Below, one piece after another: positions 1 to 13,150 of a stretch of DNA of 64,000 bases (its first letter is position 1; every line of letters starts with the position of its first letter). The notes beneath the pieces are model-generated. The model had not been told where the DNA came from. It saw only the letters and a list, made by a program, of their open reading frames with translations, and did no database searches. The position numbers were made by a program, and so were the translations under genes. Origin of the DNA: Albula goreensis (lineage: Eukaryota > Chordata > Actinopteri > Albuliformes > Albulidae); NCBI GenBank assembly GCA_022829145.1, contig CM040763.1:8622141-8686140 (forward strand), in the 5' to 3' direction.

Positions 1-2440
<2,440 letters not shown>

Positions 2441-2817
2441 TCACTCATCATGGATAGACTCTGGAGTGAGTTTTGATAAGGAGCACTGAGGTCACTTATT
2501 GGGTTAAATCCCTGTAAGATTAACTAGATGCGCCCATTACCATATTGTGGGATGTTAGATCCAAACTACTGTGTGTGGAAGTCATATCCACACCACTATC
2601 GCAGCATTGAAAAGGCCTGGGATCACAGTACTGTATATTAGAAGTTATGCTTGACAGAGTGACTTTGTCATAAAGCATCATTATCCTTCAGAGGGATGGT
2701 GCCTTCTCTCTACTGAAGCAAACTATGTGCCGATAAAGCACCCACCTAAAATTACATCATTTTATCATAGACAAAAAAAGAGAAAAAAATCAAAGCCATC
2801 CATTTCTCTGCTCTTTG

Positions 2818-2831
2818 CTGCCATCTACTGA
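2818..2831 (-). promoter_or_regulatory. CTCF-like site
   Basis: Read on the minus strand the sequence is TCAGTAGATGGCAG, which agrees with the vertebrate CTCF core CCASYAGRKGGCRS at 13 of 14 positions. This is a motif match only; occupancy is unknown. Confidence 0.4.
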
Positions 2832-5800
2832 TGTCAGTTTTGGAAAAAGGAAAAAAAAAAGAACCTTATGGAGATTTGACTACACCCAGCACTCTTCATA
2901 TCTATCCAAAACTTTCATGTACAATATTATAACTTCCACATTAGTATGAAGCTTAATTTATGATAACCATTCCTTTTTGACAGTTGGTTGGTTCATTTTA
3001 TCTTTATCAATGTGTAAAACACACATGACCTTTGTAACAGGTGTAATTAATCAGGCTTTTAATCTGAATAATTTGGAGACATGAATGCCTCGTAAGGATA
3101 CTCATGTCTCCTGGGTTCCGTTGAGAAGTGCACCGCATCCTAACTGCAAGCACTCCAAGTACTTCATAATGAATAGCTGCAAGGTGAATTTGATCAGAGA
3201 GAAATCTGCTTTATTTTCACCAGAGTACTGACTTGGCCAGTACCTGTTTTTCCTCGCTCTTTTTCAAAAACATACTTATAATAACATGTCATTTTGGCAT
3301 CTAGTCTTGCACATTACACGGTGCTTTCAAGCGATATTACAGCAGAAGTTTGAGCACCGATTGAAGTCGTAATTTGAATAAGGCGTCTCGGGTTCAAGTG
3401 GGAATAAGAGGGTTCTCTCTTTGACTGAGGCGCTGATGCTCACGCTGAAATAGGCACACAGCATCTGCGCTCTGTCAGAAGTGGTTGACTCCAATGGTGT
3501 GTGGACTCCGTGCTGCAGGTAAAAAAAAGAGAGAGAGAGACTCCGCTGACACGGAAGATAAATGTCTGACTCTTCGGCGTTCGTGATTCACTTGTAACTA
3601 ATCTCTGTGCATTGTGGAGCTGCGGTACCGAAAAGTGTTGTCAAGTCTTAGCACTGGATTAAAATGGAAAAATAATTGAATGTTGCTAGAGCGAAAAGCT
3701 GCAGGCTACAGGGGCTTTGTGACTTTCACATGTGGCTAAATTCCACAAACAACTGGCAAAGCAACGTATGCTTCACTAGGACGGCCAACATAATGGGCAT
3801 AGATACTGCCAGCGGTAATAATCCCGTTATAGCCAAAGCTGTTTTGTTCAGGTCATCGTCACATAAACTGTTTGAGTGTTTAATGTTGAAACATCAGTAG
3901 CTTCTGTTGTCCTTCTGAGAAGGTGACCAATAAAAGAACATTTTGCTATAATGGAATTGAATAATACTAGAATATTCATTACTGAGACTGCTATTTCACC
4001 TCTTATTTAACCTTTTCAGTGTCATTCTACAACATTTTCAGGGTTATTTTCTTAATTTTGGCTATACAGTAGTTGCTTTTCTTACCATTTGGCTGTTTCA
4101 GAACAGACCCAGGCATAATTAGTACTTGGCTGGGGGATTTCCCTGAAGAGCCAATGGAGATCCAGAATCCAGGATACCCAGGAAAGAGCGTGTGTAGGCC
4201 AGTCTTCCCTTGGCACACCAGATGACAGAAACAAATGCTGGTGACAGAGCTGGGGACATGAGACCGATGAAGGGGAAGCCTCAAGAACGAAGCACTGAAA
4301 GAAAGACCTCAGTTATGTCAGTCATGTCCCATTTTCCTTCGTGCAGAGAGAACGGGATGTGAACACTGATGTCCCTGTTAACTAACCGCTTTGTGCTAAT
4401 TTCCATGAATAAATGTGTCAGTTATGCCTTTCCTTGTCTTTGTCTACTAATGTGTAAGAAAGGTGCTAGCTTGTTGCCAGCTATGGTCGGAGGTCCTCAT
4501 TGGCAAGGTAAAAATTGGCCCAGCCTCACTGGGGATGATAGGGTGTAAACTGGCCAAGCTCGTTAGTCACATCACCATAGCACCCTCTCTGGCCATGCTG
4601 GGCGCCTGTGGCAGCACAAACTGACGGTACGCTGATTCAAGTTCAAGTATTTCTGGGGTTGGTAAGATACAAGGACAACTTTAGCAGATCCCTATATTAC
4701 AACTCTGCATAACTCTAACTTATGTGGTCTGAATACTTTTTAACAACATCTATTGTTTCTTGGCTTTCTGTACTTGAAAAAGATATGGATACAATTATTT
4801 TTATAGCCTACAAATGTACATAGCGTGTGTTATTTTTGATTGATTTCCCAGTGCATCAACCATTGGTTTCAGTTTTAGAAAACCTGTTTGATTACTGTAG
4901 AATTGCAGTATACAGTTCCAAACAGTAGGAAGGAGAAAAAAGCTTGACTTCCTGTCGGCCTGAAATAAAGACATTAGGGCTTATTTGTCTTGTTCTTGTC
5001 ATGGTGGCTTTAAAATTTCAGCACTCTCTTTTGTTTAATGGTATGCTACCTCGAACAAGTGTTAATCTCATTAGTTTTCTTATTTCTCATGGCTACAATC
5101 TTTTGCATAGCAGGTCTACCAGCACATTAAGTGTAATACTCTGCTATTTTGGGGAAACTGGAAAACCTCCTTAATTAAAACCTCTGTTACTCTCTTTCTT
5201 TCTCTCTTTCTCTCTCTCTCTCTGCAAGAGGCCTCTGTATTGATCCCTTTATCTCTCCCTCTAATGGGTTCTCCCATGCCGGGAAGATGCGGACAGAGAG
5301 AATTAGTGGATATTAATGTGTCCGTGCGGACATGTCCAGTTAGCCTACGTCAGATCTCCACAGGGTGTACTTGTCTATAGCTGTGCTTTGGATGAGGTGC
5401 AGAAATATTAATTCAAACACACTTGAAGAAGTCCAGTCTTCTTTTATGTCACCTTGGGCACTGGGCTCCAGATTTCTCATTGAATGTGTGAACCTCCATC
5501 TATACAGGTTTCCCGAACCAGTATTTTTAATTGACTAGGCAACTGCTGATATGAAAAAAAGAAACATTTTTGCTTTCTCTGAATTTGATTCATAATTTGA
5601 ATGGCTCACTTTACACAGCTTGATGTTTTTAATACATTTTGTAGTTTAAAAATGATGTTGCATGATGATTTAAGTCCATAAATTGACATATCAGTGAAAG
5701 TATGAGAAGGCACACAATAATTTATTTCTTGCCAAAATGATTTCCAGGATGCAGCAGCATGTGTTTGTGCATATACTACAGATGTGACAAACGTATCATG

Positions 5801-6039
5801 CTTGTATAATTAGTGAGCAAATGAACTCTACCAGCTGCTTCAGTGAAGTCCTACGTCACCACTCTCTGCTTCCGTTTTATGAGTATTTCTGTGGGTAAAA
5901 TCAGAAATTAGTTTGACCTTATCATCATGTAATGTTGCAGTGACTGTGCTGGGTATTCATGACTACTATGGACCACATTTTTGTTACTTGTAATATTGTT
6001 GCTTGGACAGAGAGCTACAGCATGAGCAGCAATCTTGAA

Positions 6040-6290
6040 ATCTTGCTAATTAGTTTTGGTACATCCTGCCATAAACTGCTGGATCGATGTTTGTATTGGA
6101 TGCTCTGCCGAGGTATTAGCATCCTGTGAGGTGATAATCCTCTCCCCTCCGTGTGCGGTGAGAGCTGTTCCCTCTGAACGGGGCAGCGGTCTGACCTAAG
6201 CAGAGGTCACTGAGTTAATGGGCTGAGGGGATCATGCTGGCGTCAGCAGCACTGTAATTAGAGCCCTGCTGCTGGTCCTAAAGTGCCTCA
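6040..6290. promoter_or_regulatory. candidate non-coding regulatory block
   Basis: This is a high-complexity, less AT-rich stretch in otherwise AT-rich sequence. It contains homeodomain-type core motifs (CTAATTAG, TAATTAG) and a perfect everted nuclear-receptor repeat at 6192-6209. The local composition and motif density are seen directly; enhancer function is inference. Confidence 0.3.
6192..6209. promoter_or_regulatory. everted repeat ER6 nuclear-receptor motif
   Basis: TGACCT and AGGTCA are perfect hexamer half-sites, everted and separated by exactly six bases. ER6 geometry is known to be bound by some RXR heterodimers, PXR/RXR being the best-known case. There is no evidence of use here. 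Confidence 0.4.
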
Positions 6291-6646
6291 TAGAGTTAAA
6301 GCACCTGCTGTGCTGTAGCAGTGGATCCTACAGCTGGATGCTGGAGTTTCATTAGCGCCATCACCAGCTACAGCCAGGGGTCTGCATCAATGAGACAAGA
6401 ACTGATCCCGCCATGCCAGGAAAGACAGAGGTCCAGCCAGTTAAGGCCCTCTGCCTTACTGCTCTCTAGCGGCCTCTCCTGGCTGGCCTGGCATGTGCAG
6501 TTTTTCTGAATTGGTTATGTGATGACTTTGAGTTTCTCTTACATCACAGGCAAAATATGAGTGCTATCACACCTGCAGTATGCAATGAATGGTTAATTCA
6601 GGAAATGGTCCCACATGCAGTGAGATCACTCAAATTCTTGATGAGC

Positions 6647-6670
6647 ATAAAGACGAATATTCATCTTTAT
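6647..6670. repeat. 24-bp near-perfect palindrome
   Basis: The arms ATAAAGA and TCTTTAT flank a perfect GAATATTC core, and only one base pair of the 24-bp palindrome (6654/6663) is mismatched. Confidence 0.85.
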
Positions 6671-7097
6671 CAAAAATTAAGAGCTTTCAGGCACCATGAA
6701 TTTACTAATTTTCCATAATATTGTCTTCTAAGCCTTTAGAATTATGGATAACTTTTCCTTGCTCATTCTCAGCAATGAAAGTTTTGCAACAAATTAGCAT
6801 CGTAGCAGTTATCGTTTCCTGCACCTAAACTGGAGATAAGTCAATGTGCATCCTATGGGATGAGAGATTCAGTAAACCTTATGGAGTCATTTACTGGAAT
6901 ACTACTCCTGGCTCTTTAGAATATATATCTAATATGTCGATTCAGACTGAGACATTTAACGCTGATAAAAAAATGATATGTAGCTGACAACTGTGTACAG
7001 TTATCCTTGGCCTACTGATTTGTAATGTATTTGTTAAAATATGTATTTAAGATATGAGGTTGGTAGTTCTTATAGCAATAATGTAAGTTAAGTTCCC

Positions 7098-7185
7098 CTG
7101 ATGACAGAATCTGATGTAATTTGAAACATGGCTTTGCTACATAAAATGTGAGAGACTACATTTTCTACTTCTGGTTTTGTAATCC
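7098..7185 (+). mobile_element. hammerhead-like motif, possible retroelement remnant
   Basis: CTGATGA (7098-7104) is followed after 18 bases by GAAAC (7123-7127), the two conserved strands of a hammerhead ribozyme core. The intervening bases could form only a weak stem (CAGA with TTTG). Such cores are known in Penelope-like elements and retrozymes. The 3' part (to about 7185) lacks protein-coding signal. The assignment is tentative. Confidence 0.25.
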
Positions 7186-8761
7186 TCGAAGGGCTTCCCA
7201 TTTGTCTTTATCTCTTCAAACAGGGACTGTCTTTCAGTTCCATACAGGGGCTCCAGCTGCCAAGTCTATCCCCGGGAACAAAAGAGTGTCTATGGGTACC
7301 TGTCACTGGAGTCGTCTTAACACTCCAAATGCATTCTGGGAAGTCGTTTTTTACTCCCATTCAGCGGAGACATAATTAATTGAGACTAACTCTCTGGAAT
7401 CCTCTCAAAAAGTTTTTCTCAGGCTATGGGATCATTTTGATTTATTTTCATTTCTCATGCTTCACTCTACACCCCTGTAGTAGCTTGCTAAGCTTCTTGC
7501 ACATACTTTACTGAAAAAGACATGAACTACGCCTCGGTGTAGGTGCAGATGATTGCAGCTGGCACAAATCTCTTTGTTCAAATCTGATAAACATCCAGAA
7601 GAAAGACTTAATTTCAAAGATTTGAATATCATTCAATATATATTTTTGGATATTTTTCACTTGTAGGAATCTGAGAAGGTTTTTGTTTTAATTAAGCTTA
7701 AGTTCTATCAGCTCTAGCAGTAATCTAATACTCTCAGTGAGCATACTGAAGCCTTCCTCCAAATTTTACTCCACACTGACATTCAAGCACATCTTCATCA
7801 CAGTAGGGATTGCTCAGATTCATTTCCATTGGTGCTGTGCCTTGGATCTATCCAAAGGTCCTGATAGGGTGGCAATTCCCACAATTCCCTGAGTAAATTA
7901 AAGACATTGCCTAATAGCCACATTTTTAATAACTGCCAAGGCCATACAGATGATATCCAAAGATTCAGTTCCACTTAGCATTGCGTGCCACTGGGACAGC
8001 AGATGTCTGCAGTGTCGATCACCCCCATCACCTGAGATGATGTAGCACTTTGCATGAAATATAAACCGAGCATTTGAAACAGGAGAGGAAGTGGAGAGAG
8101 CTCGGAACTGTAATGAGAGTATACCGTATCTTTGGGTTGGTTGAGAGGATGCTTCTACACAGCAAAACAGTACAATTCACAGCTATGAAGCAGCTAAAGT
8201 CAAAGTGGTCTTATTGTCATGTTTCAAACCATTATGCAAGCCAACATTCTATGCAACAGTTTTCTATAACATTCTATTTAATGCTGAAAAGAACAGCCAG
8301 AAAGTAAAATGTTAAGAACAACAATGAAATGCTATCATATTTGAGGGCTGAATTACATACTTTGCAGGTAGCTGTGTTTTAAGTGGATTAAGGCACTCCT
8401 GAGTGTGTGTATGTACAGGCTTTGCCTAAGGACCAGATCACACCACTATGTTGTGGTTTGTTTTTGGCAACTGCACAGCCCATTGTGGTTTATTCCTTAC
8501 CTTCACCATAAGAGGGAATCTTTGAATCCCTTCTTCCTTATTCTCTGAATTGCTTATTCTTTACCTGAATCCTAGACTCATCATTTTTAGGTTTTACTGA
8601 AAAAAAAAAAAAGAAAGAGCTGGAAATTTATAAGTTTTGGACTGTGAAAATAAAAATGCACATTTGTGAGATGTAATTGTGGTTCATCTGATTTTTAATG
8701 CAGTTGTTGTTAATGGAACACCGATACAGTGTACAGAGTTCACGCCATGTCACAAATTTCA

Positions 8762-8775
8762 CCAGGAGAGGGCGC
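8762..8775 (+). promoter_or_regulatory. CTCF-like site
   Basis: CCAGGAGAGGGCGC matches the CTCF core consensus CCASYAGRKGGCRS at 13 of 14 positions on the plus strand. It lies in one copy of the local repeat family. Confidence 0.4.
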
Positions 8776-10480
8776 CATTTACCAAATTAAAGCAGCAATC
8801 TCATGCAAACCGTGAACATGTTTTGATGTATTACGATATAAAATACTGGTGAAAATAAAATTATTTAAAATACTTTTTATTATTCCTTTACCCGTACCAT
8901 AAGAGGGATTGACTGAGGTACATCCTGTTGTGAGAAATTACATTTTCAGAATGTATGGTGCCTCACTGACCAAGTTAAAGCACCATCCTGCACACATGGC
9001 AGACAGGACTCTGCAGCTCCTTATGCACCATGGTTTTCCACGGGAGTGCTATCTAGTTTAAATCAATATTAGGGAATCACTCGCCTCTCTCTGCCTGTCC
9101 TGCCTCATTCTGTTGGAAGTGCTGAGCTGAACAGTACAGCCGTGTTCAGCTTTGGAAATGAATATAAATTGGTCACCCAAAGCGTATTGACCATTCTGAT
9201 TGATCACCTGACTACATGACTGCGCACTGGAAAACCTCTCAGGAGCACAAAACAAGTCAGACTGGACTGCTGTTTAAACGCTCTGGGTAAAACATGTAGG
9301 GCTCTGTTTTGAACGTAAGCTCATAGCACAGCCCTCACAAAAGAGCACATTATGTTTAAGTGACTACTGTAATACTTATTTCAAAAGTATGTGGCATTAA
9401 GTAGTATGGATGCAAGATGTTAATTTCCATACTGCCCTGACACAGGTATCTCATTAGGTTTTGAAGTAAATGATGCAGCAAGTTTATGTGCCATATGTTA
9501 TCATTGCAGTGTGAATTCAAATCTATGGTTTGTTTAATGCACTTAATGATGGAACGCATGCATTTGACAAGAACAGGGCTGGTTGTGATGTGTGTATCCT
9601 CAACAAGTGTGAAACACCCAGAAGAATATAGGACACATTAGTTTGATGCTCTCTTCCTCGTATGAAAATTCAGAATTCACAGGTTCATTATTTTAACGTG
9701 TCATCTCATCATTAGCAATTTTATCAAGAGAATTCAACTTTCTGTCCTGTCCTGTTTCAAACACCCTTGGGTGGCAATACATTTGTTTAACACTTCATGT
9801 CATTGTATACATTCAAAACAAGCATCTATTCATTCAAAAAGACTGAATTCTGGAATATGAGCATGCAAAGAGCAGTATACAAAGAGTTGAGTTTAGCACA
9901 TGATAGAGCGCTCTGTGCAGTAGAAATGGAGCTGAGTTGATCAGACAATAGATTTCATTGTACAGTAGAAATGGAGCTTAGTTCATTACATGGTATAGCC
10001 CTTTGTACTGCAGAAGTGGAGATGAGTTGATTTCACTGTACAGTAGAACAAATTTGTGTTGATCAGATGATATGTTTCCCCGTATCTGTTTAGAGTTTAT
10101 TTCCCAGTATCACACTGCCTACCTCAGGATATGGTGTGTCATCACATCTGATCCTTTTTTCATTTTGTTTCATTTACTGGTTTATCTACAGTTTATTCTT
10201 AACTCAATCAAAACAGGAGACTTTTGATATTGGCCAGATATAATTGTTTACAGTTGTTTTGAAAGCATATGCTTAAAAGAATATTTGACACAGACTGACA
10301 CAAAAAACTTATTTCATATTGAATGCCATTTATATACCTCATCCCAAGGAATTTAAATATCTCAGCTAATGGATTTTGGACTTCAGTTGTCAACTGAAAA
10401 GTTGTGTTAGTAGTAGTGGTCAAAATGCCTACACTTGCTCACTCAGCATTCAGATTAGCTGCTGCTGTTCAATATTCCGG

Positions 10481-10494
10481 TCAGCAGAGGGCGA
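10481..10494 (+). promoter_or_regulatory. weaker CTCF-like site
   Basis: TCAGCAGAGGGCGA matches the CTCF core at 12 of 14 positions, in the same orientation as the site at 8762. Confidence 0.3.
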
Positions 10495-10650
10495 CATCAG
10501 CTAAATTAAAGCACAGCAGACGCCGCTCTGCATTGCTGACCTTTAATCATCCTGAGTACAGAGTGGCACCATCAGCTAAAGAGACTACTGTATTGTTCCT
10601 GACAGTTCCATCGCCCTGCTGATAAGCTAAAGCAGTGTGACATGTCTTCG

Positions 10651-11384
10651 CTGCTGCAGCATTTGCTCTGTTTCTGCCCCAGATAAATATTCACCCCTGT
10701 CTTTATCTGCCCTCCAAATCTCTATTACAGGGTTAGAATATTTTCTGTGCAAGGCACTGTGGGATTTGGCTGGAGAAAACAGAATTTCTGACATGATAGA
10801 ACATGTCTTTGGATAATGGTTATTTTTTTTTTTCTTCCCCTCCCTCGTCTTCACATTGTAGAGGCTTTCTCTGTACTAGTGCCATTACTTATGAGGTGGC
10901 CATTGTTCATTGTAGGAGAAGTAAAAAGGCACATCATTGGGAGTTTGAATTTCCACAGTGTCTTTCCACAGGTTTTGATCACTCCAAAGAGTTGTCTGAA
11001 AGGAGAGGGGCACAAATTAAAGAGGGCATTCTGTCCTCAGCATAGGAATGCCGTAACATGGCACGCAAATTAATACAAAAAGCGTTTGACAAAGCGAATC
11101 CTGCGACGGTCGAGAGGCATGGGGCATTTTCTCGGTGCGTGCTGACTGCAGTTGATCCTGTTAGCTGCTGTAACCATCGTTTTGTTGTTGCTGATCGCTC
11201 CCTCTGCATTCCTGATTTGTCCGAAACAGTCAGGGCGCAACTTAAGAAAACACCAAGGAAGATCCAACCCGGCGATGTCATGGTTTTGTCATGGTTTATT
11301 GAGAACAGAAGTAAACACGTTTGTGTTGGCACATTTCAAATCAAATTTGTCGAGGCAGAGCTGGTCTCGGATGCTTTCATCACA
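10651..11384. other. high-complexity block, no gene assigned
   Basis: About 11,060-11,380 is open in several frames on both strands and is richer in CpG than its surroundings. None of the translations resembles a known family, and the longest frames owe their length to the CA repeat that follows. It could be a conserved non-coding element or a non-coding RNA exon. Confidence 0.3.
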
Positions 11385-11682
11385 TGCACACACTTGCACA
11401 AAAACAAATGCACACACACCCGCAATCACACACACACTCAGACACTCACATGCACACGCATACACACACACACATAAACACCCACGCACACTTAGACACA
11501 CATGCACAAACACACACACACATACACACACACACACACTCAGACACTCACCTGCACACTCATACACACACACACACATACACCCACGCACACTTAGACA
11601 CACATGCACAAACACAAACACACACACACTCAGACACTCACATGCACATGCATACAGACACACATACCCACGCACACACAGA
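11385..11682. repeat. CA-rich minisatellite with about 90-100 bp higher-order unit
   Basis: CA-rich sequence is punctuated by recurring landmarks (CTCAGACACTCAC, then TGCACAC, CCCACGCACACTTAGACAC and ATGCACAAACAC). The CTCAGACAC landmark starts at 11437, 11539 and 11629, giving units of 102 and 90 bp. Open reading frames through it are low-complexity artefacts. Confidence 0.85.
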
Positions 11683-12955
11683 TGATAGATTCACATGCTT
11701 TGTGAGTGGCATGGCTGTGAGTGCATGTCGTGTCATTGGAGGTGGTTGAATGGAACCCACAGATGTGTATACCTCCCTGCCCTCCAACCAGATACAGACA
11801 GAATGATACATGGCTTGTTTAAACTAGGCCTATGTTTTTTTTACTCCCTTCAAATGAAAATGGCATTAAAATTACCTGGTATTTATTTTTATTGGGTGCC
11901 TTGCAATCTGATATTCAACACTGATAACATTTTAATAGATAGACTACCATTGTAGGCTTTTATTTTAACTTTTCATATGTTTTAATCTTGGCTTCATTAC
12001 CAAAACTGACATTGGACCACACAAGGCCTTCAGGCCTGCTGTCACGGTAACTGTTTTACCAATGGATATGGGCCAGTCGCTCCTGTTTTTTTTTTTTTTT
12101 TTTTCAGCCCACAAATTTCCATTATGAAGGGTAACACTTTAACTGCAATTCCAGTCAAAAAGTGTAGCTTATGTAACTCATGTCTCGTTTTGCTGTCCGT
12201 GATTCAAGCGTTCTCATGGAGAAGATGCCAAGACTGGATTTAATTGAAGCAATGTTTCCCTTGATTTCCACATTCTGTGGTTACAAATTATTTTGTACTC
12301 AAGTGCAGCATCAGGGATTATTTGCCTGACAGAAACCCCAAGGTCTACTGCCAAAATGACAATCAAGAAATTGGATTGGCATAAACATCCACTAAAGCTG
12401 ACACAGTAAAAAAAACACTAAAGAGCATTGAATGTTTCCTAGTTTTGGATGGCAGTGAGCAAGGTTAATGCTTAGACAGTAAGCACTAAATGAGATTGTT
12501 TTTGAAACTTTGTACTGACACTTCACGTTCACTGCTTTAGACTTTTAAGGTAAGTAACAGTATGAAAGTGAGAAAGCTGCCAAAATGGTGAATTGTGTTC
12601 TGATTGTTAAATTTCTTTTGTAAATACAACACTCAAATCAAATGTTCATTATCTGTGTATTGTAAAATGCTCCAACACCTGCCTTAAGTGGACTTTAGGA
12701 GTGCAGTGCTGTTTAATTCAACCCACTATCGTTCTAATTTACAGCATAGATGTTCTTAAGATAGAGCCATGCTCCCTTATTGCAGGGAGGAATACACCTC
12801 TCACAGAGTCTCTGTCAGTCTGTCCATCACTACCCAAAACTAAATACCATTTCTCCTTCCTTTCATTTCTCCTCTTTTTTTCCTATTGAGGGCTTTGAAG
12901 TGAACGCGGAAAGGAGTCCTGACTGTAGCAAATTACCTGCGGACTGAAGCATTTT
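11683..12955. other. intergenic, nothing identified
   Basis: AT-rich unique sequence with a poly(T) tract near 12,088-12,105. No exon, RNA gene or mobile element was recognised. Confidence 0.6.
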
Positions 12956-13150
12956 TGACATAAGTCCCGAGAGCCAGGCGAGCCACTTTTCCTGGCGGCT
13001 TCTTCGGGCTCTTTTAATCTCGGGGCGCTGGAGACAGCGGCGCTGACAGAGTGACAGGACAGCTGGACACGGTTCCAGGCCGCAGTGACGGACACGTCAG
13101 ACTCCAGAGCAGGGCCACTGGAGGAACGACGGAGACGGATCGTCAGGAAC
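12956..13150. promoter_or_regulatory. CpG-dense block in the desert
   Basis: About 16 CpG dinucleotides lie in roughly 190 bp, far above the surrounding CpG-poor sequence. It could be a small CpG island, an orphan promoter or a conserved element. No coding exon was identified in it. Confidence 0.35.

Larger units (their letters stand above)
8441..10650. repeat. diverged repeat family with CTCF-like cores
   Basis: Several related blocks recur. ACCATAAGAGGGA occurs near 8497 and 8890. GAGGGCG(C/A)CAT is followed by a variant of AAATTAAAGCA near 8768 and 10487. Related GACCAAGTTAAAGCA, ATCAGCTAAAG and TAAGCTAAAGCA segments lie near 8960, 10570 and 10620. Copies are too diverged to give unit boundaries. 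No coding sequence was recognised. Confidence 0.45.

Noticed and set aside
10979..11477. Overlapping open frames of 117-177 codons on both strands, one with a hydrophobic start
   Set aside because: Several frames are open at once, length is inflated by the adjacent CA repeat, no translation resembles a known family and no convincing splice signals flank it.
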